This document shows positions 25,563-36,650 of a stretch of DNA of 64,000 nucleotides, one piece after another. Source of the stretch: Chitinophaga sp. LS1 (GTDB taxonomy: Bacteria; Bacteroidota; Bacteroidia; Chitinophagales; Chitinophagaceae). A program made the translations under genes and the position numbers. The stretch spans positions 3,536,501-3,600,500 of the forward strand of contig NZ_CP128362.1 in assembly GCF_034274695.1 (NCBI RefSeq), in the 5' to 3' direction. The stretch's first letter is position 1, and every line of letters starts with the position of its first letter. A model generated the notes under the pieces. The model had not been told where the DNA came from, did not search any database, and was given only the letters and a program-made list of their open reading frames with translations.

Positions 25563-27698
25563 GTGTACGAACTATTATCAGAACCGATTCGGCGGTATGT
25601 AAGAGAGCAGGGGTGGGAGAGTTTACGTCCCATTCAATCCGCTTCTATTCAGAAAGTATTACAATCTGAAGATAACCTGATTCTTGCTTCCCGTACCGCT
25701 TCTGGAAAAACTGAAGCTGCTTTTTTGCCTATTCTTTCCAAGGTGAATTTTAATGAACGGGGAGTGCAGGTATTGTATATTTCTCCTTTAATAGCGTTGA
25801 TAAACGATCAGTTTTTCCGTGTAGAAGAGCTATGCAAACATCTCGATGTACCAGTGACCAAGTGGCATGGAGAAGCAAATCGCACATTGAAAGAAAAGCT
25901 GGTAAATGATCCGGGGGGAATTGTGTTAATAACTCCTGAGTCGATAGAGGCGATGTTGGTGAATGCGGCTTATAAGGCCAAGGCGTTATTCAGTAATCTG
26001 AAGTTTATTGTGATTGATGAGATACATGCTTTCTTAGGAACGGATCGGGGAAAACAATTGCAGTCACTGCTTTTTCGGATACGTGAATTAAATGCCGGCA
26101 ATGTCCGTGTAATTGGCTTGTCCGCTACCATTGGCAGCTATGAACAGGCAAAGGAGATGGCAGGTCCTGAAAATACAACGAAGATCTTACGTGATACCAC
26201 AAGTAAGGAAATAGAAACGGAATTCAGATATTTCAAACAGGAGGGAGCAGAATTACCACTCGCTTTAATCAAAGATCTGTATCTGAATGTATGCAATAAT
26301 AAAGTGCTCATATTCCCCAATGCGAGAGGTCTGGCAGAAGAAGTCGCTGTAAAACTGCATAAGATATCACAAAAAGTAGGAGGGCACCCTTATTACTTTT
26401 CGCATCATTCCTCCGTTCATAAAGAGTTGCGCGAATACATCGAAGAATTCGCCAGGAACAATGTTCGTTTTCCATTTACTATAGCCTGTACCTCTACCCT
26501 GGAATTAGGTATCGACATTGGCTCTGTAGATAAAGTAGTACAAATAGATGCTACGCATTCAATCGCCAGCCTGATTCAACGAATCGGACGAAGTGGTAGA
26601 AGAGGAAATGAAACAAGTAAATTGTCATTGTATGCCACTGATCCGTGGAGCCTGTTACAGTCAGTTGCCTGCATGACTTTATTTGAAGGGGAAGGGTTTG
26701 TAGAACCAATTGAATATACTGAAAAGCCTTATGATATCTTACTACATCAGGCATTGGCTTTAGTTCGTCAGCTTTCGGAATGTACACAGGAAGAACTGGT
26801 GCATAGATTATCCATCAATACAGCATTTAAATACATAACAGTCGATGAGATCAAGGAAATATTACTCCATCTGATCCAAACAGATCTGCTTGAATTTATA
26901 GGCGGTAAGCTGATCATAGCGATAGAAGGGGAGAAGATCGTCAATACTAAAGACTTTTATAGCGTATTCCAAACTGATACTTTGTTGAAAGTCCGGTGTC
27001 AGGATAAGCCTATAGGAGAAGTCCCCTTTTCTCCCCAGATCGTAGTTAATAACAATATGCTGTTGGCAGCCAGAATCTGGAAAATAGTAGATGTAGATCT
27101 GCCCGCAAAGCGAATAACCGTGGTTCCTGCGATGGATGGTAAGAAGCCTTTATTCTCCGGTTCTGGTGCTGATATTCATCCCAAAATCCGCGAACAGATG
27201 CTGCGCTTGCTGGTGAGGGAAGAAAAGATGCCAAACCTTAGTGACGATGCAAAAGAAGCAATTCGTCAATTAAAATTGGATTTTGAATTATATACAATTG
27301 AAAATCTGGAAACGGATCGCCCTTTGAAAGTACAGATCAAGGAGATGTACTGGTATTCTTTTCAGGGCACCAAAACCAATCGTAGCCTGGCTTTTCTGTT
27401 TGACGCCGCTAATATTAAAAACAATTTGAGGGAAGATGAAAGCATGTTCGAATTTAAGGCCGGTGACTTTGAATTAATCATTCAAAAAGCAATGAAGGCT
27501 TATGACCAACTTGCATCTGTTTTGGAGAGCGCTGTTCAGAATGAGCCCCTCATGCTTGCATTTTCAAAATTCGGTAGCTATCTCCCACTCAAATACCAGG
27601 TGCAATTAGTAAGAGATAAACGCTTCAACTTCGAATCCGCCATGGATTTCTTATCCTCCGTTCACATCTCCCAAACTCACACCCTCCCCGAATCCTGA
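25563..27698 (+). CDS. sngC: Lhr-like/BrxHII DEAD-DEAH helicase, Shango defence component C
   Basis: 711 residues from a GTG start 2 nt after the sngB stop. Superfamily 2 helicase motifs are in order: Q-like RPIQSASIQ (22-30), Walker A ASRTASGKT (42-50), motif Ib TPESIE, DEIH box (about 150), SAT (LSATIG, about 188), ELGIDIG (about 315) and motif VI QRIGRSGRRG (about 339-348). A C-terminal region of about 300 residues resembles the Lhr winged-helix and beta parts. It is cytoplasmic. Together with the two upstream genes it completes a Shango-type phage-defence operon. A hairpin CAGCGGGTT/AACCCGCTG follows at 27709-27742. Confidence 0.88.
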   Translation: MYELLSEPIRRYVREQGWESLRPIQSASIQKVLQSEDNLILASRTASGKTEAAFLPILSKVNFNERGVQVLYISPLIALINDQFFRVEELCKHLDVPVTKWHGEANRTLKEKLVNDPGGIVLITPESIEAMLVNAAYKAKALFSNLKFIVIDEIHAFLGTDRGKQLQSLLFRIRELNAGNVRVIGLSATIGSYEQAKEMAGPENTTKILRDTTSKEIETEFRYFKQEGAELPLALIKDLYLNVCNNKVLIFPNARGLAEEVAVKLHKISQKVGGHPYYFSHHSSVHKELREYIEEFARNNVRFPFTIACTSTLELGIDIGSVDKVVQIDATHSIASLIQRIGRSGRRGNETSKLSLYATDPWSLLQSVACMTLFEGEGFVEPIEYTEKPYDILLHQALALVRQLSECTQEELVHRLSINTAFKYITVDEIKEILLHLIQTDLLEFIGGKLIIAIEGEKIVNTKDFYSVFQTDTLLKVRCQDKPIGEVPFSPQIVVNNNMLLAARIWKIVDVDLPAKRITVVPAMDGKKPLFSGSGADIHPKIREQMLRLLVREEKMPNLSDDAKEAIRQLKLDFELYTIENLETDRPLKVQIKEMYWYSFQGTKTNRSLAFLFDAANIKNNLREDESMFEFKAGDFELIIQKAMKAYDQLASVLESAVQNEPLMLAFSKFGSYLPLKYQVQLVRDKRFNFESAMDFLSSVHISQTHTLPES

Positions 27699-27708
27699 CA
27701 CCCTCCTC

Positions 27709-27742
27709 CAGCGGGTTAGGACAACTATCTCCCAACCCGCTG
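27709..27742 (+). terminator. Hairpin after the Shango operon, weak terminator
   Basis: Perfect 9-bp inverted repeat with a 16-nt loop but no following T-run. It may end transcription by another mechanism or only stabilise the 3' end. Confidence 0.4.
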
Positions 27743-27810
27743 ACTACCATCATTCCCCTCCCAAAATAATCTCCCTATCTTCCCGCCTTACTATTATTTC
27801 CGCGTCAGTC

Positions 27811-30372
27811 ATGAATATGAATTACAGACTCATCTCAATTTTCCTATTACTGCTTTCCCTCTCCGCCCGGTCTCAAAATCCTGTCGCCAACCCGGCTTCA
27901 CAAGTGACCATCGGCTCCGCCCGTTTTACCATTCTCACACCCAGCCTCATCCGCATGGAATGGAATGAAAAAGCCGCCTTTGAGGACAAAGCCTCTCTCG
28001 TTTTTATCAACAGAAACCTCCCTGTCACCCCTTTCCAAAAAAAGGAAGCAGGCGAATTTCTCGAAATAAAAACGACCCATCTTACCCTGCGCTACAAAAA
28101 GAACGCAGGCAAGTTTTCCAAAGACAACCTGAAGATTACTTTCACCCTCAACGGTCGTAAAGTTGACTGGGTACCCGGTCTCAAAGATTCTTTAAATCTA
28201 AAAGGCACCACACGCACCCTCGATCAAACTGACGGTGATGCAAAACTGGAAGATGGCCTCCTCTCTAAAAGTGGCTGGACCCTGATCGACGATTCCAATC
28301 AACTCCTCTTCGACGGTGACAAAGATTGGAACTGGGCCACCACAAGAAATGAAGGTGACAAACAAGACTGGTACTTCTTCGGCTATGGGCATGAATATAA
28401 GAAAGCCTTATACGATTATACCCGTATAGCTGGAAAGATCCCCATGCCACCTAAATATGCATTCGGCTACTGGTGGTCACGGTACTGGACATATTCTGAC
28501 ACTGAACTCAGAGGTCTCCTCAACGACTTCACCACCTACAATATCCCCATCGATGTACTGATTATCGATATGGATTGGCACTATACCTGGGGACTTAACA
28601 AAGACTGGAAAAGAGATATGATGGGCGAACCTACAGGATGGACAGGTTATACCTGGAATAAAAACCTCTTCCCTGAACCGGAAGAATTTCTAACCTGGGC
28701 ACATCAGCGTGGTGTGAAAACCGCTCTGAACCTGCACCCGGCTTCCGGTATCGCTCCTATGGAAGCACAGTATAATTGCTTCGCAAAAGCTTATGACTTT
28801 GATACCACCGGCAAGAAAAATATCCCTTTCAAAATAGAAGATAAAAAATGGGCGCAAATTTACTTTGACAGCGTGCTGCATCCTATCGAAAAACAAGGGA
28901 TTGATTTCTGGTGGCTCGACTGGCAGCAATGGCTGGAAAACCGCAACCTGAAAGGCCTGAGCAATACATGGTGGTTAAACTATACCTTCTTCACCGACAA
29001 GCAAAGAGAAGGTGGCAGACCACTCTTATTCCATCGCTGGGGTGGTTTAGGTAACCATCGTTATCAGATCGGTTTCTCTGGCGATAGCCGCAGTACCTGG
29101 GCGTCATTGGCTTACCAGCCATACTTTACAGCCACTGCAGGCAACGTAGGGTATGGCTATTGGAGTCATGACATCGGTGGTCACGTAGCCGATAATCCTG
29201 ATCCTGAATTGTACCTCCGCTGGATACAGTTTGGTACATTTAGCCCGATATTCAGAACACACTGTTCAAAGAGTGCTTTCAACGAACGTAGGATCTGGAA
29301 GTTCCCTGAACACTATAAAATGATGCTGAAAGCTTACGAGCTCAGGTATGCACTAAATCCATATATCTACACGGCTTCACACGAAGCCTTTGATTCAGGT
29401 GTATCCATCTGCCGTCCTATGTACTATGATTATCCTGAATCACCGGAAGCTTATACAGCCAAAGAGCAGTACATGTTCGGCGGTGATATGATCGTGGCGC
29501 CAATTACTGCAAAAGCAGATAGCATCACACATCTTGCAGGCAAAAAGGTTTGGTTACCTGCCGGTCAATGGTTCGATTATTTCTCCGGTGGCCTGATCAC
29601 AGGAAACAAATTTGTAGAAAATAAATATACGCTGGACCAGGTACCAGTATTTATCAAAGCAGGAAGTATTATTCCGATGTATGGAAATATTAAAAACCTG
29701 CAAAAGCAATCTGACACGCTGGTATTGACTGTAATCCCTGGTGGTAGCGGTGCTACGAAGTTGTATGAAGATGATGGAAACTCTGAAGAATACAAAGACA
29801 AAGGTTACAGCTTTACTGCTATCAGAAATGTAGTGGCTGCGGATGGTGCGATGGTATTGACGATCTCTCCCCGCGAAGGAAGTTATAAAGGAATGTCTGC
29901 AAGTAGAAGTTACGAAATAAAATATCCTTCTATCTATCCACCTGCCAGTATATCTATCAATGGCCAGCCTGCCACCTATACATATTCAGCTGACAGACTG
30001 ATGGCTACTATAAGTATCCCTGCTACTTCCTGTGCAGAACAGATCGAAGTAAAAGTAATACCTGATGCTGCAGGCAAAGGAAAAGAAGACCTGCTCTACA
30101 AAGCAGCGTTGATATTATCCCGCTTATCACAATCTACAGAAGATATGAAGTATGAAACTGCCAGGATAGACTGGGTAGCAAATACTTCAGATTGTATCCT
30201 GGCGCTGTCTGCTATTCCAGGTATGATCAATTATCATCCTGAGCAAACAGTAGCATTGGTTGAGAAATTGAATAAAGAAATTCTCCCTTGTATACAAACA
30301 ATGAAAGCTTATCCCGGGGTGGATGCAAACACACTTAGAAAAATAACAGCGCCACTGGAAGCAGGTAAATAA
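27811..30372 (+). CDS. Exported glycoside hydrolase family 31 (alpha-glucosidase/xylosidase type)
   Basis: 853 residues with a signal peptide (ISIFLLLLSLSARSQ). An N-terminal beta-sandwich (about 30-210) is followed by a TIM barrel starting PPKYAFGYWWSRYW (about 213). The catalytic nucleophile region is IIDMDWHYTWG (about 251-262). A later barrel motif is SGDSRSTW (about 425). Proximal C-terminal beta domains include YEDDGNSEEY (about 651). The last 100 residues are helical and unusual for GH31. The protein acts in the periplasm or outside on alpha-linked sugars. Exact specificity cannot be read from the sequence. It is a single gene ended by a strong terminator. Confidence 0.92.
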   Translation: MNMNYRLISIFLLLLSLSARSQNPVANPASQVTIGSARFTILTPSLIRMEWNEKAAFEDKASLVFINRNLPVTPFQKKEAGEFLEIKTTHLTLRYKKNAGKFSKDNLKITFTLNGRKVDWVPGLKDSLNLKGTTRTLDQTDGDAKLEDGLLSKSGWTLIDDSNQLLFDGDKDWNWATTRNEGDKQDWYFFGYGHEYKKALYDYTRIAGKIPMPPKYAFGYWWSRYWTYSDTELRGLLNDFTTYNIPIDVLIIDMDWHYTWGLNKDWKRDMMGEPTGWTGYTWNKNLFPEPEEFLTWAHQRGVKTALNLHPASGIAPMEAQYNCFAKAYDFDTTGKKNIPFKIEDKKWAQIYFDSVLHPIEKQGIDFWWLDWQQWLENRNLKGLSNTWWLNYTFFTDKQREGGRPLLFHRWGGLGNHRYQIGFSGDSRSTWASLAYQPYFTATAGNVGYGYWSHDIGGHVADNPDPELYLRWIQFGTFSPIFRTHCSKSAFNERRIWKFPEHYKMMLKAYELRYALNPYIYTASHEAFDSGVSICRPMYYDYPESPEAYTAKEQYMFGGDMIVAPITAKADSITHLAGKKVWLPAGQWFDYFSGGLITGNKFVENKYTLDQVPVFIKAGSIIPMYGNIKNLQKQSDTLVLTVIPGGSGATKLYEDDGNSEEYKDKGYSFTAIRNVVAADGAMVLTISPREGSYKGMSASRSYEIKYPSIYPPASISINGQPATYTYSADRLMATISIPATSCAEQIEVKVIPDAAGKGKEDLLYKAALILSRLSQSTEDMKYETARIDWVANTSDCILALSAIPGMINYHPEQTVALVEKLNKEILPCIQTMKAYPGVDANTLRKITAPLEAGK

Positions 30373-30415
30373 AAAGATATATATGTAAAGCTAAAAGAAA
30401 ACAGATATTAGAAAT

Positions 30416-30458
30416 AAAAAGGGTTCATGATCTCGTTCATGAACCCTTTTTATTTTTT
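30416..30458 (+). terminator. Terminator of the GH31 gene
   Basis: AAAAAGGGTTCATGA pairs with TCATGAACCCTTTTT across a 6-nt loop, followed by ATTTTTT. Confidence 0.9.
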
Positions 30459-30498
30459 AAAATAGATTGACTATCTTTTCAAAAAATAAGATTGTCAA

Positions 30499-30984
30499 AT
30501 GCCTCAATTCACCTTACCCTACTTTGGATCCATTGACTCCGACGTGCTTGAAAATAGTTATGATACAGAAATTAGGTTAGCTGGCCACGATATTGAACTA
30601 GAGCTGAACTTTGCAGATAAGCGTATCGAACTCTCCAGTTTACAAATTCTGAAGAAATATCTCGATAATATTGATGATCACTTATTAAAAACCAAAGAAT
30701 TCATCGATGAAAATTATTCAGATGAAGACGCTGAAGATGGAGTCCGTTTCTATTTTGAATTTCACAAAGAAGAGTCAGAAATCGAGGAACTGGGCGTCAA
30801 CGCAACAGATGACCTGGACGAGCAATTATTAAAGAAGATCCATCCAATCCGGATAGTCCTTTACCCGGATAGTCATCAGTTTGCTGTATATAATTATACC
30901 TTCGGCGAAGACTTTACAAATTACATCCTAGTCATCACGACCGACGAAGACGGTGACCTTTCATACATCACCGTAGAAAGTTAA
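30499..30984 (+). CDS. DUF2004-like acidic cytoplasmic protein
   Basis: 161 residues, strongly acidic, no signal peptide. Start PQFTLPYFGSIDSDVLENSY and later RIVLYPDSHQFAVYNYTFGE resemble the DUF2004 group, small proteins often found near polymorphic toxin loci but without a proven role. No toxin gene is adjacent here. It converges with the HopJ-type gene and shares a hairpin terminator. Confidence 0.7.
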   Translation: MPQFTLPYFGSIDSDVLENSYDTEIRLAGHDIELELNFADKRIELSSLQILKKYLDNIDDHLLKTKEFIDENYSDEDAEDGVRFYFEFHKEESEIEELGVNATDDLDEQLLKKIHPIRIVLYPDSHQFAVYNYTFGEDFTNYILVITTDEDGDLSYITVES

Positions 30985-31012
30985 AAAAAAAGGGTGTCTG
31001 CCAGACACCCTC
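30983..31012 (-). terminator. Terminator of the hopJ-type gene
   Basis: Inverted repeat AGGGTGTCTG/CAGACACCCT (30991-31000 and 31002-31011). On the minus strand it is followed directly by nine T, so it serves the gene ending at 31019. Confidence 0.85.
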
Positions 31013-31018
31013 CCTGAT

Positions 31019-31351
31019 TTATTTCGCTATCAGCGCCGTCCCTTCAAATCCTATCCCATCCCAGCCATGCTTCATAAACTGCCTGATATTCTGATGATCC
31101 GTAGCTTCCGGATGTCCTAATACCGCCTGATAATGTTCTGCAAACAATAACAGCGTATCCTCCTTACTCCAGCCATTCAATTGCGCAAACGCAAACACCT
31201 TTGCACTCCCCTGATTCTGTGTCGCTTCATTATACGCATCTCCATTCTTAAAAGCCGTAGCCTGATGTGTATACCCCGCTTCAATAAACTCAATCACGTC
31301 TTTAAATGAAATTGAATTCTCCTTTAATTTATTTAACAATTGCTCTTTCAT
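31019..31351 (-). CDS. HopJ type III effector-like protein
   Basis: 110 residues, a full-length match in pattern to the small HopJ family: FIEAGYTHQATAFKNGDAYN, NQGSAKVFAFAQLN, ALGHPEATDHQNIRQFMKHG-WDGI. The family is named after a Pseudomonas effector but is widespread in bacteria without type III secretion, including this group. A secreted role is therefore unlikely, and the function is unknown. It stands alone. Confidence 0.88.
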   Translation of the reverse strand: MKEQLLNKLKENSISFKDVIEFIEAGYTHQATAFKNGDAYNEATQNQGSAKVFAFAQLNGWSKEDTLLLFAEHYQAVLGHPEATDHQNIRQFMKHGWDGIGFEGTALIAK

Positions 31352-31413
31352 ACCCTCAAAAATATAAATTTCTCCAATAACTCAATCCCATCGGTAATTT
31401 AATAAATAACTAA

Positions 31414-34587
<3,174 letters not shown>

Positions 34588-34670
34588 AATTTAGAAGGTG
34601 GTTGTCATAAATAAATGAAACTCCTTAGAACCTCATAATAGGAACCTCGCTCTATCAAGGTATCCGAATT

Positions 34671-34710
34671 AAAAGAGCGTGTATACAAATTTCGATACAC
34701 GCTCTTTTAT
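34671..34710 (+). terminator. Terminator of the GH2 gene
   Basis: AAAAGAGCGTGTAT pairs with ATACACGCTCTTTT around a short loop and is followed by ATTTTA. Confidence 0.88.
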
Positions 34711-34727
34711 TTTAATGCTGAGTTGAT

Positions 34728-34920
34728 TTACGATGTATACCTTTTTAATTGTGTGATCATTTTATCAGTCAGAGAAGCATACTCATCTTCATACTTTTCC
34801 ACAACTCATCTCTTGATGTATCCTTCCCTTTTGCCTGCCCTTCCCACAACACAGACATAATACCTCCGTATTCGAGAGTCCGCAATGCTTGAGCGTGCCC
34901 AGTAAGATTATTGCTTTCAT
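34728..34920 (-). pseudogene. Flavodoxin-family (NAD(P)H-dependent oxidoreductase) gene with the middle deleted
   Basis: Minus strand: an ATG at 34918-34920 begins MKAIILLGTLKHCGLSNTEVL, the normal first strand and FMN loop of flavodoxin-like oxidoreductases. Directly after it, in another frame, comes MSVLWEGQAKGKDTSRDEL, and after one more frameshift EKYEDEYASLTDKMITQLKR and a stop (34728). These are the C-terminal residues of the same family, which is normally about 190-200 residues. Roughly two thirds of the gene is missing between the two ends. Confidence 0.62.
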
Positions 34921-35014
34921 AATAAACTGGTTACCATTCACGTGCCAGATCAATTTTGGTCGTTAACCACTTATTAACATATTTATTAGAATTAAGATTT
35001 AAATTTAACGCGTT

Positions 35015-35995
35015 ATGAAATATATTCCCAACCTGATCCCTGATAATGCGAAAGTAATACCTGAATATTTCGTAAGCGGACACACGACAGATCAAACATC
35101 TTTTGCAAAAAAGTTTTTCACTACAGCTGGTGCGGTATTCTTGTATATGCTGGCATTAGGTAGTATTCCTCACCCACCATTGGCCATATTGTTCTTTATC
35201 ATGGCTACAGGGCTGTTATTGCCTGTACACCGGTGGTTAGAGTGGAAATTACGTTTCACTTTTACATCTATTATAAAAGCGGCAGTATATAGCTTGTTGC
35301 TGATACCTTCTTTTATACTCATCGTAAATAGTGCTGATGATATAAAAGCAGGAGGTAAACCTGCAGTAGTTGAAGCGTCGGAAAAGCAACCGGTAGAAAA
35401 ACAGGCGTCTCCCCAAAAGGACCCTGCTCAGGCGCAGGCGCAGCATCTGCTCATGGTGCAGGATAGCATTCGCAAAGACAGTTTAAGTAAAGACCTGGTG
35501 CTGTTGAATAATCCGGATAAGATAGCCAATATCTCATTCGATGAAATTGACAAACGATATGATCATGCTATCGCACTGGCCACTTCACCGGAAGAAAAAG
35601 CCCAGGTAGACCGTGCTGTTGAGCAAGCCAGAACAGCAAGTGTGTCCAGGCTCATGAAATCTAAAAAGTATAATGATGCACTGAATATTCTGACAGTGCT
35701 CATGATAGACCATCCTAACGATGTATCTATGCTGTATCAGCGTGCTTTGTGTTATGACAAGCTCGGAGATGATGAGGAGGCGGTAAAAGATTTAAGAAAA
35801 GCAATGGAATTGGGCAGTGCAGAAGCCAATACGCTACATGAAAAGATCAATCCTGAAATAAAGAAAGTAACCGGATATGTGACGAGGTGTTGTGATGGCA
35901 GTATCTCTTATTCTACAGGACGGGGCACCTGTTCGCACCACGGTGGTGTATGTGGAAGGGAACCTGAATATGAAACATCCAGAAAATATGAATAG
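35015..35995 (+). CDS. Membrane protein with TPR-like domain and DUF3761-like C-terminus
   Basis: 326 residues. There are three predicted membrane segments (about 32-50, 52-70 and 84-108), then a charged linker rich in Gln/Ala. A TPR-like helical region (about 180-275) includes DALNILTVLMIDHPNDVSML and ALCYDKLGDDEEAVKDLRKA. The C-terminal cysteine/histidine motif RCCDGSISYSTGRGTCSHHGG (about 293-313) is like the DUF3761 domain. Function unknown. It precedes, and slightly overlaps, a second unknown gene. Confidence 0.78.
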   Translation: MKYIPNLIPDNAKVIPEYFVSGHTTDQTSFAKKFFTTAGAVFLYMLALGSIPHPPLAILFFIMATGLLLPVHRWLEWKLRFTFTSIIKAAVYSLLLIPSFILIVNSADDIKAGGKPAVVEASEKQPVEKQASPQKDPAQAQAQHLLMVQDSIRKDSLSKDLVLLNNPDKIANISFDEIDKRYDHAIALATSPEEKAQVDRAVEQARTASVSRLMKSKKYNDALNILTVLMIDHPNDVSMLYQRALCYDKLGDDEEAVKDLRKAMELGSAEANTLHEKINPEIKKVTGYVTRCCDGSISYSTGRGTCSHHGGVCGREPEYETSRKYE

Positions 35996-36494
35996 CATGA
36001 CGACACAACCTCCTTATCAGATAGTACCGTTAGTAAATAAAAGTTTTCTGCAAAGCCTGTTTAAGCAGCAGCCGGATGAGAATGCTATTATAGCGGTGAA
36101 TAATTTACTGGCGACTACACCGATGGAGCAGATCAATAGAGCGATGATTTTGAAAATTGGGGTGGAGTATAAAGTAGATATCAACAAAATGTTTCCATTG
36201 AATATGCAGGAGTTTTATGCCGCATATCTGAACTTCATTTTGAGGAAACATCAGGTAGGGTATGAGGACGATAATAGCTTACAGCATTTGCAGGGGATAT
36301 TAGGATTGAGCAATGAGAAAGTGCAGGAATTGCATGAACGGGTGGGGAGGATATGGTATGAGAAGGCGTTGAAGAAATGTGTGAAGAATGGGGTGTTTTC
36401 TCATGGAGAAGAAAAGGCGATGGCTAACTATGCACGGAATTTAAGATTACCTGAAAAGATTACGAGCACACTGCGTGCGGAGGTAGGGGTTTAA
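35970..36494 (+). CDS. Helical cytoplasmic protein of unknown function
   Basis: About 174 residues from the ATG at 35970, which has an AAGGGAA ribosome-binding-like sequence. Another ATG at 35988 overlaps the previous stop in an ATGAATAG arrangement, and a longer frame from 35892 overlaps the upstream gene too much. The sequence is all-helical with charged repeats (LHERVGRIWYEKALKKCVKN, HGEEKAMANYARNLRLPEKI) and loosely resembles TerB-like helical bundles. Co-translation with the upstream TPR membrane protein suggests a joint function. Confidence 0.68.
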   Translation: MKHPENMNSMTTQPPYQIVPLVNKSFLQSLFKQQPDENAIIAVNNLLATTPMEQINRAMILKIGVEYKVDINKMFPLNMQEFYAAYLNFILRKHQVGYEDDNSLQHLQGILGLSNEKVQELHERVGRIWYEKALKKCVKNGVFSHGEEKAMANYARNLRLPEKITSTLRAEVGV

Positions 36495-36650
36495 TAAAGA
36501 TATGGTTAAGACTTTATTGATACTACTGATAGCGGAAGGTAAATACCTGGTTCGTTGAATAATTATTTCATGCCCTTAAATGGGCCTTCCTTTGTTTTAT
36601 TATATTTATTGCCTATTTTTCATAAGCACAACACACAACCAAAATCGCTT

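Noticed and set aside
31019..31351. Type III secretion effector role of the HopJ-type protein
   Set aside because: No type III secretion genes are visible, and the family is common in bacteria without that system.
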